DNA of 64,000 nt from Sphingomonas sp. (GCF_017745215.1 NZ_JAGHZV010000001.1:124001-188000); one strand, 5' to 3'; counted from the first letter of the stretch, positions 34,002 through 42,856 are shown. The notes: generated by a model from the sequence alone, not told the origin. Numbers and translations are program-made.

Positions 34002-34874
34002 CTAGGGGGCCGGATCCTGGTGCGCGCCCGCCAGCCACCGCGCCACGGCCGCGGCATATTCCCGCGCATCGCCCGCCGCTTCGGCGTCGTCCAGGATCGC
34101 CCGCCCCGGCGCCTCCGACACGAAGCTCGGGCAGCCCATGGCGGGGTTCCAGTTATAGTCGCACAGATGGTGGAACGAGCCCTCGGCCACCACGCGGCCC
34201 TTGCCGGGCTCGTCGACCGCGACGACGAGGTTGAACGGCCGGCCCGTCACCTGGCTGCGCCCCTGCGCCACCACCTGGCCGAAGCCCGCGAGCGCCTCCG
34301 GCACGCCCACCGTGCCTTCGTGCGGATGCGAGGGGAGGGTGCGGATCGGCGTGCCGTCGGCGCGACGCATCACCGGATGGTCGGCCGCCTCGATCTGCTG
34401 GAAGTCGCCGTTCGCGCCCGAATGATAGTTGGGCCAGGTGATGTATGCCGTTTCGACGTCGTCGATGCACTGGCGCGCGACATCGGCCTCGGGATTGACC
34501 TTCTGGAAATGCTGGAGCTCGCCGATCGGACCGAGCCGTGTCAGGCAGGCGCCGAGGTTCATATGGTCGCGCGACAGCATCACCCCGCCGCCCGCCGCAC
34601 GGAAAGCATCGATCGCGGCGCAGTCGTCCTCGGTGAGCGCGCCGGTGTCGTCGACCGCGAACAGCCAGAGCTGGTCCCAGCCGCCCAGCGCCGCAAGGTC
34701 GCGATCGTTGCCTTGTGCGTCTTCGTCGCGGTCGCGCGGGGTCACCGCGTAGAGCGGCGTGCCCGTCGCGTCTGCCTGCGCCGCCAGGTGCGCGGCGAGC
34801 AGCGAGAAGCGACCGATGTGCCAATCGTCCTCGGTGGCCGGGATCGTCGTCTTGAGGAGGATGCGCGTCGCCAT
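34002..34874 (-). CDS. Conserved hypothetical protein, GATase1/ThuA-like fold suspected
   Basis: This 290-aa protein has alternating beta strands and helices ('RILLKTTIPATEDDWHIGRF', 'WDQLWLFAVDDTGALTEDDCAAIDAFRAAGGGVMLSRDHMNLG'). The second stretch resembles the nucleophile-elbow region of ThuA/class I glutamine-amidotransferase-like domains, but I see no clear Cys-His-Glu triad. Later segments 'YNWNPAMGCPSF' and 'VVAEGSFHHLCDYNW' look conserved and could bind metal or sugar. No signal peptide is present. ATG at 34874 is taken because the conserved start follows, although its ribosome site is weak. Function unknown. Confidence 0.6.
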   Translation of the reverse strand: MATRILLKTTIPATEDDWHIGRFSLLAAHLAAQADATGTPLYAVTPRDRDEDAQGNDRDLAALGGWDQLWLFAVDDTGALTEDDCAAIDAFRAAGGGVMLSRDHMNLGACLTRLGPIGELQHFQKVNPEADVARQCIDDVETAYITWPNYHSGANGDFQQIEAADHPVMRRADGTPIRTLPSHPHEGTVGVPEALAGFGQVVAQGRSQVTGRPFNLVVAVDEPGKGRVVAEGSFHHLCDYNWNPAMGCPSFVSEAPGRAILDDAEAAGDAREYAAAVARWLAGAHQDPAP

Positions 34875-34953
34875 GGCCGGGCATATCGGCCTCGTATTCG
34901 CGTGCCGCAAGCCACCCGATGGTGTAGCGCGACCCCGACTTCCGCTCGAATAA

Positions 34954-34964
34954 TAGTCGGACTA
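34954..34964. promoter_or_regulatory. Short palindrome upstream of the hypothetical gene
   Basis: TAGTC-G-GACTA, set in an AT-rich stretch about 80 bases before the gene on the minus strand. It resembles a small operator, and the flanking TAAT/ATTA bases add partial symmetry. Confidence 0.3.
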
Positions 34965-35045
34965 ATTATGGGGTCAAGAAAGCCGGGCGCGGCGTCGAGC
35001 ATCCGGGGATCGGCGCGCGGTCGGGTCGTTGGAGGAAGATAGGGC

Positions 35046-35119
35046 TGGAGCGGGTGAAGGGAATCGAACCCTCGTCGTAAGCTTGGGAAGCTTCTGCTCT
35101 GCCATTGAGCTACACCCGC
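35046..35119 (-). tRNA. tRNA-Gly (anticodon CCC)
   Basis: A full cloverleaf of 74 bases including encoded CCA. The acceptor is GCGGGTG/CACCCGC, the D arm GCTC...GAGC, the anticodon loop TTCCCAA (anticodon CCC), and the T arm GAGGG-TTCGATT-CCCTT. One mismatch sits at the base of the anticodon stem. Its 5' half is duplicated at 42921-42962. Confidence 0.95.
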
Positions 35120-35121
35120 AA
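35080..35121. repeat. Left attachment-type direct repeat (42 bp)
   Basis: Identical over 42 bases to 42921-42962, covering the tRNA from the anticodon stem to just past its 5' end. The sequences on both sides differ at once, as expected of a recombination core. Confidence 0.75.
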
Positions 35122-35304
35122 TCTCAAAGCCTTAGATACCCCCGCATCCGCGCTAGTCTCTGATTAGGCTCCGAAACGTCACCTCCCTCATATCCGCCCG
35201 GAGCCTGAGGGCAAGAGGGTTCGTGCGCGTTCTGCATATGGGGCGCGGCGTAAGCCGTTCAGTCGCGCACTTATCGCGAGAGCGCTTTCGCCCGAGCCCA
35301 TTAG

Positions 35305-35661
35305 CTAGTTAGAACCGAGGGAAGCGCCTGCGTACGGATCATAGGGCGCAGTAGGGGCTGCGGGGCGGAACGAAGCTTCCTGAGGCAGCGGTTTCGCGGC
35401 CATCGATTCGCCTTGCGAAAGAGCGCGAATACCTGCGGCGATCGTCGTCGCACCGAAAATGAGAAAGCAGCCGGCGACGATCGACGCGCCGTGCCGGAGG
35501 GGAATGCGACCCGTCAACAGCATGAGGCCGACAGAAGCCAGGCAGACGATCGCGATCGTGGTGGCCAAGGTGCCAAGCAGCGTTCCCTGCAGCCACTCCG
35601 CCGCCGCGGCGATGGCGCTTGAGCCGGCCGGATCGGCAAGGGAGGCAGAAAAGACGGTCAT
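35305..35661 (-). CDS. Orphan TrbC/VirB2-family pilin-like protein
   Basis: This 118-aa protein has two membrane helices with the TrbC/VirB2 pattern 'AAEWLQGTLLGTLATTIAIVCLASVGLMLLTGR' (given as its opening only: 'EWLQGTLLGTLATTIAIV') and 'RHGASIVAGCFLIFGATTIAAGI', followed by a Pro/Ala-rich tail. In type IV secretion systems this family is the conjugative pilus subunit. No other virB/trb gene is present, so it is probably a relict of a conjugative element or a repurposed small membrane protein. Start 35661 has only a weak ribosome site. Confidence 0.72.
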   Translation of the reverse strand: MTVFSASLADPAGSSAIAAAAEWLQGTLLGTLATTIAIVCLASVGLMLLTGRIPLRHGASIVAGCFLIFGATTIAAGIRALSQGESMAAKPLPQEASFRPAAPTAPYDPYAGASLGSN

Positions 35662-35896
35662 TTACACCCGATAGCGGGACTTGGTCGGAGCGACCAGAGT
35701 CGGCCGGATAGCGCGCCACCAACTCACATCTGCACGAAATCGTATTTCCGAAACGGATTTAAATATCCGCCATCGCTCGGCTTGAAGCCCGCATCGACGT
35801 GGGTATGGTGTCCAGGTCGTTCGAGATTCGAATGAATTTCGTCCTGCCCATCTGGGATGCGACGCGGGCGTCGATAGGGTCACTGGCCGGGGGGCT

Positions 35897-36283
35897 ATGC
35901 GCAGGGTTCACACAACGCTTTTCGCGTCGACGGCGGTCGTCGCGCTCATCGGGGCGGCTGCGGCGCGCGCGGACGAGACGGTGGTCTACGTCTATGACTC
36001 GCTCGGCCGGCTGGTGACCACCCAGACGACCGGGACGGTCAACGCGGGCGAGACCAAGTCGATCTGCTACGACCGGGCGGGGAACCGGCTGCGTTACAAG
36101 GACAGTCCCTCGGGCGTGGTGGCGGCGTGCCTGCCGCTCGCGCCGGTACCGTCGCCCAGCCCACTGCCGACGCCAACCCCGTCCCCGACGCCAACCCCGA
36201 CACCCACGCCGACCCCACCGCCCGACGATCCAGGCGACGGCGGCGGCTGCCACTGGGTCGGTGCGACCCTTGTCTGCGAATAG
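35897..36283 (+). CDS. Secreted mini YD-repeat protein with Pro-Thr tail
   Basis: This 128-aa protein begins with a signal peptide (residues 1-25, 'ALIGAAAARA'). One to two YD-type units follow ('VYVYDSLGRLVTTQT', 'ICYDRAGNRLRYKD', residues 29-68), then a repetitive Pro-Thr/Pro-Ser linker (about 80-110) and a short Cys-containing end ('GGGCHWVGATLVCE'). YD units are the building block of RHS shells. It is the first gene of the RHS locus, 48 bases before the next. GGGGGG precedes the ATG. It could be a shell cap, a spare start or a secretion helper; no family name is known to me. Confidence 0.7.
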   Translation: MRRVHTTLFASTAVVALIGAAAARADETVVYVYDSLGRLVTTQTTGTVNAGETKSICYDRAGNRLRYKDSPSGVVAACLPLAPVPSPSPLPTPTPSPTPTPTPTPTPPPDDPGDGGGCHWVGATLVCE

Positions 36284-36331
36284 CCGCGCGACACCGCGAT
36301 CAACGCCAATCCTCCAGTCAGGGAAGTCCGC

Positions 36332-38536
36332 ATGGTTCTCGCTGCCGGTAGAAGCCGCCTCCAATCCCTGCGCACGCTCCTCGCGCCGATCGCGATCGTG
36401 TTGTCGTTCTGCGCAAGTGGCGCGAGCGCGCAGATGCAGGCGCGCTACGTGACGGCACCACCGCCCGAGCAATATACGATCTCGCCCGGCGGGGTGGACA
36501 TGCGCTCGGGGCACTATGTCTACCGCGAGACAGACCTCTCGGCCGGCGGCGGCGAAGGCTCGGCCGGGATCGGGCTCAAGCGGCTCGAAGTGAACGGCAT
36601 CCCCGGCCATGTGCCGCCCTTCGCCAGCCAGACGCACAATTGGGACATCACCCTCACAGAACGGCGCCGCAATCTCATATCGGGCTCGCTGGTCAGCACC
36701 GGCGAATCGAAGTTCGAAGTCTTCATCTCGGTGGACGGCAGGACCGAGACGTTCAACGCGGTCTCGCCCACGGCCGATATGCTGCAGGCCTCGCGCACGA
36801 AGACCGCGCGGCTGACCAACACCGGCACGCGCGGCGCCGGAAACGAAGTCTATACCTATACGGCCTCCGATGGCACGATCGTCGTCTTCCGGCCGTTCGG
36901 CCTGAGCGGCGCGGCGGACTGCTCCGACGTCGTTCGATGCGCCTATGCCTCGGAGATCACCTCCCCCGATGGCACCAAATACACACTGCAATATGAGACG
37001 CGGACCACCGGCAACCGCGCGCGGTTGAAGAGCGTCACGAGCAGCCGCGGCTATCTGATCCTGTTCGACTATGAGAATGCGAACTGGAACCTCGTCACCA
37101 AGGCCTGCCTCTACAATCTCGCCGCCTCGGCAGCCCCGAGCGATAGCCACTGCTCGTCGTCGGCGCTCTCGACGACCAGCTACGGCTATACGAGCTACGG
37201 TGGCCAGCCCAAGCTCGCGAGCGCACAGGATGCGGGCGGCAAGACCTGGAGCTTCGCCTATGCGGCGGGCACGATCGGCGCCAAGACCTATCAGAAGATC
37301 AGCTATACCCGGCCGGACGAGACCACGCCATGGCTGGTCAACTGGACCGCGCCGCAGCCCAACGGCTTCCTCGTCGACGAGGATGTGACCTGGAAGCAGG
37401 AGTTCGCGGACGGGCGAAGCTGGACCTATCAGTTCGACTATAGCCCGACCTCGTTCGGCAAGCCGATCGACGCGCCGGATTATACGATCGCGGGCGGCAC
37501 CTACCAGGACAACGCCGGCCGCACGACGTCGGTGAAGTTCGACTTCCCCGAAGTTCCCTATTCGCTCAACGCCGAAGCTCCGAGCCCGGGGACGGGACAG
37601 ATTCTCTCCTATTATCTCACTCACCCCGGCTTCGAGCTGGTGCTGGTGGCGTCGCCGAGCGCGTCCGGCGGCTATGAGATCGACATGAATGCCACGACGC
37701 AGCGATCGGGGTTCATCGCCACGATGATCGGGCGCGATATCCTGAGCGAAGTGCAATGCTATGATTGCGGCGGGTCGTCCGGATACAAGTACAACGTATC
37801 CTACCAGATCACGCCCGGGCCCGCGACTGTGACGGATCCGTTGGGCCGTACCACGACCTTCGACTATTGCGACCCGACGGTTTCGTTTCCCGAGTACGAG
37901 CCCTTCACCTGCCTCTCGATCGGCCTGGTCCAGTCCTGGACCGACCCCGAAGGGATCAAGACCGAATACACCTATTCGGGGACGCGCCGCACCAAGGTGC
38001 GCCGCATTCCGAAACCGGGCTCGAGCGCGCCGATCCTCGAGGAGAATGCGACCTATCCGCTGCCCTGCGACACGCTGAAGGTCTGCCAGCAGCCGCTCAC
38101 CGTCACCGACGCGAACGGCAACACCACCACCTACACCTACGACGCCAACCACGGCGGCGTGCTGACCGAAGTCGGGCCCACTGTGAACGGCGTCGCGCCC
38201 GCAAAGAAATATGGCTATGTCCAGCGCTACGCCTGGGTGCGCAATTCGAGCGGCGGCTACAGCCAGTCGAGCGCAGCGCAGTGGCTGCTGAGCGAAGTCC
38301 GCAGCTGCCGGACCAGCGCGCTCAACCTGGCCGCCGGCACCTGCGCGGCCGGCGCCTCGGACCTCGTGGTCACCAGCTATGACTATGGGCCGGACTCAGG
38401 GCCCAACAACCTGCTGCTCCGCGGCACGGTGGTTACGGCCGACGGGACGAACCTGCGCAGCTGCTACGGCTATGACGCGCTCGGCAACAAGATCAGCGAG
38501 ACCGCGCCCCGCGCCGGCCTGACGGTGTGCCCGTGA
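36332..38536 (+). CDS. Secreted RHS-repeat protein, N-terminal shell component
   Basis: This 734-aa protein has a signal peptide (about residues 1-34, 'SFCASGASAQ'), a conserved start 'YTISPGGVDMRSGHYVYRETDLSAGG' typical of secreted RHS/Tc-toxin-like proteins, and many degenerate YD/RHS units ('YTYTASDGTIVVFRPFG', 'TYTYDANHGGVLTEVG', 'CYGYDALGNKISET'). There is no RHS core or toxin tip, so it is a shell piece only. Its stop overlaps the start of the next RHS gene by one base (TGATG), indicating coupled translation of two halves. AGGGAAG precedes the ATG. It was checked as a possible frameshifted half of one gene; the second gene's own signal peptide argues against that. Confidence 0.84.
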   Translation: MVLAAGRSRLQSLRTLLAPIAIVLSFCASGASAQMQARYVTAPPPEQYTISPGGVDMRSGHYVYRETDLSAGGGEGSAGIGLKRLEVNGIPGHVPPFASQTHNWDITLTERRRNLISGSLVSTGESKFEVFISVDGRTETFNAVSPTADMLQASRTKTARLTNTGTRGAGNEVYTYTASDGTIVVFRPFGLSGAADCSDVVRCAYASEITSPDGTKYTLQYETRTTGNRARLKSVTSSRGYLILFDYENANWNLVTKACLYNLAASAAPSDSHCSSSALSTTSYGYTSYGGQPKLASAQDAGGKTWSFAYAAGTIGAKTYQKISYTRPDETTPWLVNWTAPQPNGFLVDEDVTWKQEFADGRSWTYQFDYSPTSFGKPIDAPDYTIAGGTYQDNAGRTTSVKFDFPEVPYSLNAEAPSPGTGQILSYYLTHPGFELVLVASPSASGGYEIDMNATTQRSGFIATMIGRDILSEVQCYDCGGSSGYKYNVSYQITPGPATVTDPLGRTTTFDYCDPTVSFPEYEPFTCLSIGLVQSWTDPEGIKTEYTYSGTRRTKVRRIPKPGSSAPILEENATYPLPCDTLKVCQQPLTVTDANGNTTTYTYDANHGGVLTEVGPTVNGVAPAKKYGYVQRYAWVRNSSGGYSQSSAAQWLLSEVRSCRTSALNLAAGTCAAGASDLVVTSYDYGPDSGPNNLLLRGTVVTADGTNLRSCYGYDALGNKISETAPRAGLTVCP

Positions 38537-41172
38537 TGGCCGGGCTTCGCACCATAGCGGCGTGGATTGCCGCATCCGCCGCCATGCTGGCGCCCGTCGC
38601 GGCCTTGGCCCAGGCATCGCCCTCGGCATTCACCAGCGCGACGCGATACGACGCCAACCGCCAGGTGACCGGCACGATCGCGCCCGATCCCGACGATACG
38701 GGTCCGATCCACTTCGCCGCGGTGCGCAACAGCTATGACTCGCGCGGCCGGCTGATCCGGGTCGAGACGGGCGAGCTGGCGGCCTGGCAGTCCGAGTCGG
38801 TCGCGCCGGCGAGTTGGACCGGCTTCACGGTCTTCGAGAAGGTCGAGACGAGCTACGATGCGGGCGACCGCAAGCTCAGCGAGACGGTGTACGGGCTCGA
38901 CGCGAGCAACGCGCTCGTGCCCTTCGCCCTGACCCAGTACAGCTATGACGCGGTGAGCCGGCTTGAGTGCACTGCGGTCCGGATGAACCCCGCCGTCTAT
39001 GGCTCGCTGCCGACCAGTGCCTGCACGCTCGGCACGGCGGGGACCGCCGGTCCGGATCGCATCACCAGGCTGACCTATGATGCGGCCGGCCAGGTCCTCA
39101 AGGTCACCAAGGGCTATGGCACTGCTACCCAGGTCGACGACGCGACTTATGTCTACAGCCCCAACGGGAAGCGGATCGCGCTGATCGACGCGAACGGCAA
39201 CGTCGCGGCGATGAGCTACGACGGGCAGGACCGGCAGACCCGCTGGAACTTCCCCTCGAAGACCGCGATCGGCGCGGTCTCGCTGACCGACTTCGAGGAC
39301 TATGGCTACGACGCCAACGGCAACCGGGTGACGTTGCGCAAGCGCGACGGGCAGGTGATCGGCTACAGCTACGACGCGCTCAACCGGATGACGCTGAAGG
39401 ACATCCCCGGCGGCACCGCGCAGGACGTCTATTACGGCTACGACCTGCGCAACCTCCAGCTCTATGCCCGGTTCGGCTCGGCGTCGGGCGAGGGGCTGAC
39501 CAACGTCTACGACGGGTTCGGACGCCTCGCGTCCTCGACCACCAACCAGGGCGGTGTCACCCGGACGCTGGCCTATCAATGGGATGCCGACGGCAACCGC
39601 ACGCAGGTGACGCATCCGGACGGGGCGTATTTCACCTATGAGTATGACGGGCTCGACCGGCTGAAGGCGGTTCGGGAGAACGGCTCGCTCCAGATCGCGG
39701 GGATGAGCTACGACAGCCACGGCCGGCGCGCGGGCGACACGCGCGGGGGTGTGGCTACGAGCTACGGCTATGACGGCGTCTCGCGGCTGGCGAGCCTGGG
39801 CAGTAACCTGAGCGGCACGGCGTCGGACGTGACCAGCACGTTCGGCTACAATCCCGCGAGCCAGATCGTGCAGCGGACGCGGGACAACGGGATCTACGCA
39901 TTCACGGCGAACGTTGCGGTGGAGCGGGACTATGGGGTCAACGGGCTCAACCAGTACGGCACCGCGGGCCCGGCGAGCTTCTGCTACGACGACAACGGCA
40001 ACCTGACGTCGGACGGGTCGCGGGCCTATCGCTACGACGTCGAGAACCGGCTGGTGGGTGCCTATGCGGCGGCGGGAAGCGGGTGTCCGGCGGCGTACAC
40101 GGGGGCGCAGTCGGCGGCGCTGGCGTACGACCCCGCGGGGAGGCTCTACGAGACGTCGACGGGGAGCGGTGGCGTCACGCGGTTCCTGTACGACGGCGAC
40201 GAGCTGGTCGCGGAGTATAACGCCTCGGGCACGATCCTGCGGCGTTATGTTCATGGCGCCGGGGATGACGACCCGCTGATCTGGTACGAGGGCTCGCTCT
40301 ACGCGACGCGCCGCTCGCTGCAGAGCGACCACCAGGGCTCGATCGTATCGGTCGCCGACGCCTCGGGCGCGCTGATCCAGACCAACGCCTATGACGAGTT
40401 CGGCATCCCGCAGAGCGCCTTGGTGTCGGGTGTGCTGCAGAACGTCAACATGGGTCGGTTCCAGTACACCGGCCAGGCGTGGATCCCCGAGCTGGGCATG
40501 TATTACTACAAGGCCCGCATCTACTCGCCCACGCTTGGACGGTTCCTCCAGGCCGATCCCATCGGCTACCACGATCAAATCAATCTCTATGCTTATGCTA
40601 AAAACGATCCCGTTAATTTGCGCGATCCGACAGGGAAACAAGCTGCCAACATTGTTGTACAGGCAACGCGCGCCTGCGGCGCGAACGCCGCCTGCGCGCA
40701 AATGGCGGCCCGGACTGCGGCGCAGTTGGCGGCCCTGCTCGGAATTGAATTATTGCTGGACAATCGAGATCCACGACCAAAGGTGAATGTCGACGCCAAC
40801 GTTCTAATGAATATCTTAGATCGCCCTACTTCACCTGCGGGTATGAACGCAACAGTCGCGCTTAGGGGTAGGGTGGCCGCGATATCTCCTTGGGCAGCTG
40901 AAGAATATTTGAAGGGGAGCGAAAGAAATGGAATTTCTACCATGGATGCTCACGCTAGGCTCGCCGCTTTTCTTGCAACCGGCAATGCAACTTTGATAAA
41001 TTTTGGTGACATATTCTTTGTTACAAAATTAATGGCAGTCGATGGATTGAAGTATAAAGACGCACAAATTGTTGCAGCGGGGGCGGGCATTGGCTTGAAG
41101 ACGCTTACATCGGATCGCAAAACCTTGGCAAGAAAGGTTCCGCAATATACGGAAGTATATTATCCTAACTAG
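38536..41172 (+). CDS. Secreted RHS protein with core domain and PIN-nuclease-like toxin tip
   Basis: This 878-aa protein begins with a signal peptide (about residues 1-27, 'APVAALAQA'), then about 650 residues of YD repeats, then the RHS core ('GRFQYTGQAWIPELGMYYYKAR', 'YSPTLGRFLQADPIG', 'NLYAYAKNDPVNLRDPTG', ending near residue 700). The last ~175 residues are a different domain, visibly less GC-rich, with the acidic pattern of a PIN RNase: Asp753 ('NVDANVLMN'), Glu789/790 ('WAAEEYL'), Asp842 ('KDAQIVAAG') and Asp860 ('LTSDRKTLA'). The shell normally encloses and releases such tips. ATG at 38536 is used; GTG at 38527 is also in frame. An immunity candidate follows after 9 bases. Confidence 0.85.
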   Translation: MAGLRTIAAWIAASAAMLAPVAALAQASPSAFTSATRYDANRQVTGTIAPDPDDTGPIHFAAVRNSYDSRGRLIRVETGELAAWQSESVAPASWTGFTVFEKVETSYDAGDRKLSETVYGLDASNALVPFALTQYSYDAVSRLECTAVRMNPAVYGSLPTSACTLGTAGTAGPDRITRLTYDAAGQVLKVTKGYGTATQVDDATYVYSPNGKRIALIDANGNVAAMSYDGQDRQTRWNFPSKTAIGAVSLTDFEDYGYDANGNRVTLRKRDGQVIGYSYDALNRMTLKDIPGGTAQDVYYGYDLRNLQLYARFGSASGEGLTNVYDGFGRLASSTTNQGGVTRTLAYQWDADGNRTQVTHPDGAYFTYEYDGLDRLKAVRENGSLQIAGMSYDSHGRRAGDTRGGVATSYGYDGVSRLASLGSNLSGTASDVTSTFGYNPASQIVQRTRDNGIYAFTANVAVERDYGVNGLNQYGTAGPASFCYDDNGNLTSDGSRAYRYDVENRLVGAYAAAGSGCPAAYTGAQSAALAYDPAGRLYETSTGSGGVTRFLYDGDELVAEYNASGTILRRYVHGAGDDDPLIWYEGSLYATRRSLQSDHQGSIVSVADASGALIQTNAYDEFGIPQSALVSGVLQNVNMGRFQYTGQAWIPELGMYYYKARIYSPTLGRFLQADPIGYHDQINLYAYAKNDPVNLRDPTGKQAANIVVQATRACGANAACAQMAARTAAQLAALLGIELLLDNRDPRPKVNVDANVLMNILDRPTSPAGMNATVALRGRVAAISPWAAEEYLKGSERNGISTMDAHARLAAFLATGNATLINFGDIFFVTKLMAVDGLKYKDAQIVAAGAGIGLKTLTSDRKTLARKVPQYTEVYYPN

Positions 41173-41181
41173 GAACGTATT

Positions 41182-41514
41182 ATGACTCTAGATGATATTG
41201 ATTTGTTATGTCTTTTAGAAAAATCCGCCTCGTCGAGCCCTTGGTACGTTAGGCAGCTTGATGATGATGTTTGCATGGGGGCGTTAGCGGTTGCCCTGAC
41301 TCCGGACACCGGTTTGAGTGAAAGTATGCGCGCTGGTGATTGGCCGGGGGAGGATGTGGTAGCCGCCTGCCTTATCCAATCTCCTCCCTACGTGGTTCCA
41401 GCGGACGATCGATTTGAAGACAACGCAAAGCTAATCGCTGCGATGCGCAATGCACTGCCGGAGTTATTGCGATTGGCGAGGATGGGCTTGAAGGCGGAAG
41501 CCACTGGTCGGTAG
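41182..41514 (+). CDS. Probable immunity protein for the RHS toxin
   Basis: This 110-aa acidic cytoplasmic protein lies directly after the RHS toxin gene, with AGGAACG before the ATG. The sequence ('SPWYVRQLDDDVCMGALAVALTPDTG', ending 'ERNALPELLRLARMG'-like: 'MRNALPELLRLARMG') resembles small proteins common beside phage and toxin genes. Immunity is inferred from position, size, acidity and shared lower GC. Neighbouring immunity genes are the rule for polymorphic toxins. No signal peptide is present, as expected if it protects the producing cell's cytoplasm. Confidence 0.65.
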   Translation: MTLDDIDLLCLLEKSASSSPWYVRQLDDDVCMGALAVALTPDTGLSESMRAGDWPGEDVVAACLIQSPPYVVPADDRFEDNAKLIAAMRNALPELLRLARMGLKAEATGR

Positions 41515-41693
41515 CGTCGAGAGGGATCGATTCGGGAGAGCTTTGCTATTGCAGGCCGGCTCTATGGAAGATTTGCTTTGCGGTTGTCAGTCTTCTCGAG
41601 CGAGCGCACCTGGATCAGGCGACCAAGGGGCTCACGACAGGAAGGAATAGGTCTGGCTGGATCGCCGGATCGGCGAGAAGGGCGCGAGTTGAG

Positions 41694-41834
41694 CTACTCC
41701 CACGGCCGATAATGGACGGTCTTGTACCGTTCGGCTTCGTCAAAACCTACCGGCCTCCATTCTTCGCTCGGGTAACAGGCATCATAAGTCGCGTGCGCAG
41801 CCGCCCGTGTCCGTAAATCGTGCTGTATGCTCAT
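41694..41834 (-). CDS. 46-aa small protein
   Basis: A short frame from ATG at 41834 encodes a 46-aa protein with a plausible, charged and aromatic composition ('AHATYDACYPSEEWRPVGFD', 'ERYKTVHYRPWE'). I recall similar small proteins on sphingomonad mobile elements, but cannot name a family. GGAGG abuts the ATG with no spacing, so the start is uncertain. It stands in the otherwise empty 440-base stretch between the immunity gene and the RuvC-like gene. Confidence 0.45.
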   Translation of the reverse strand: MSIQHDLRTRAAAHATYDACYPSEEWRPVGFDEAERYKTVHYRPWE

Positions 41835-41955
41835 CCTCCAAGATGTTAAATCGCCCCACGGATCAGCGGGAGTGCAGCTAGAACAAAAAGAGAGCGAAAT
41901 GCAAGGAGCTTTAGTTCATGCGCTGCTCCAAAACGGGCATGCAGGCAACCCAAGG

Positions 41956-42483
41956 TCAAAGGAGCGCGAGCAGCGATACCGCGCTCAGTTGGTAGTGGGT
42001 CATCGCCACCGCCACCGCACAAAACAGCGCCATCCTTGGATGCTCTGAGTGCCACGCTCGCCGGCGCCGCGGCAGCAAATGGCGCAAGCATTCGAACTGG
42101 CGGGCGGCCGTTTCAGCAATGTCATCGCGTGTGCGAGCGCCCACCTTCGCAAAGCAACCCCGAACCTCTCCGATGGAAATGACAACGACGTCGATGCCTT
42201 TGGTGGAAGCGAGCGCCATAATGGCCCGCCCAAGTTCACGAATGCGCGCCCGACGGCTCGATCGCCTCGTTTCGAAATCCTCGAGCAGAAGCATCTCGGG
42301 GTTCAGGCGATCAAGGATGCGTTCGATGCGCCGCAGGCATCGTTGATTTCGTGCTTGCGCCCCTCGAACATACACGGTGCCCCAATCATGGGGATTGAAG
42401 GGGCTGGCGAACGCGATCCATCCGAACCCTCTGGGGCTTGGATGGATCGCGAGCGTAAGCGAGCGAGGTAGGGCCGCGCTCAT
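41956..42483 (-). CDS. RuvC-like (RNase H-fold) protein of mobile elements
   Basis: This 175-aa protein shows the RuvC/RNase H-like strand pattern: 'LTLAIHPSPRGFGWIAF' (first strand hairpin), 'PEMLLLEDFE' (second acidic strand), 'GIDVVVISIGEVRGCF' and a C-terminal helix region 'EHPRMALFCAVAVAMTHY'. The first acidic position is His-Pro-Ser rather than the catalytic Asp-Pro-Gly seen in RuvC, so activity is uncertain. Such proteins are often carried on integrative elements. It overlaps the upstream HTH gene by 4 bases (ATGA). No other recombinase is present in the island. Confidence 0.6.
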   Translation of the reverse strand: MSAALPRSLTLAIHPSPRGFGWIAFASPFNPHDWGTVYVRGAQARNQRCLRRIERILDRLNPEMLLLEDFETRRSSRRARIRELGRAIMALASTKGIDVVVISIGEVRGCFAKVGARTRDDIAETAARQFECLRHLLPRRRRAWHSEHPRMALFCAVAVAMTHYQLSAVSLLALL

Positions 42484-42806
42484 TGAAGCGAGATGATGCG
42501 GCCAAGGCGGTCATTCATCGCGCTTAGGAGAGTTCTCTTGCGCGCGGAGGCCGGATCTACCTTGCCCTCAACCTCGATGCTGAGATTTTGTGCTCCATCC
42601 ACCAAAACGCTCGCGGCCTCGGCCAAGGCTTCGGGAAAGAGCTGGGCGAGTGGTCTGCCGAACACAATTTCGAAGGCTAGCGAACGGGCAAGCGGAGGGA
42701 TGCGGTCGCCAAGCTCGTAATGGCGGATCGCGTCGGGCGAGACGCCCATCAGCTCGCCGAGCTCTTCTTGGTTGAGCGCCCACGTCTTACGCTCGGAGAC
42801 GAGCAA
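42480..42806 (-). CDS. XRE-family HTH regulator
   Basis: This 108-aa protein has an N-terminal HTH_3-type helix-turn-helix ('RKTWALNQEELGELMGVSPDAIRHYELGDRIP', here only the opening: 'LNQEELGELMGVSPDAIRHY', about residues 11-30) and a helical C-terminus. It reads from TTG at 42806, without a clear ribosome site; no ATG or GTG is available. A 7-6-7 palindrome 51 bases upstream is the likely operator. With the coupled RuvC-like gene it forms a two-gene control/recombination unit at the right edge of the island. Confidence 0.72.
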   Translation of the reverse strand: MLVSERKTWALNQEELGELMGVSPDAIRHYELGDRIPPLARSLAFEIVFGRPLAQLFPEALAEAASVLVDGAQNLSIEVEGKVDPASARKRTLLSAMNDRLGRIISLQ

Positions 42807-42856
42807 ATTTCGGATAGGAGTGAGACTGAATGTGCCGAATGATGAGGTGCTTTTCT

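Noticed and set aside
36150..36225. Short-period CCGACGCCAACC-like DNA repeat as a CRISPR or satellite
   Set aside because: It encodes the Pro-Thr linker of the small YD protein; there are no spacers or conserved direct repeats of CRISPR type anywhere in the window.
36332..41172. The two large RHS frames as one gene broken by a frameshift
   Set aside because: The second frame begins with its own ATG and signal peptide exactly at the first stop (TGATG), the pattern of deliberate coupling.
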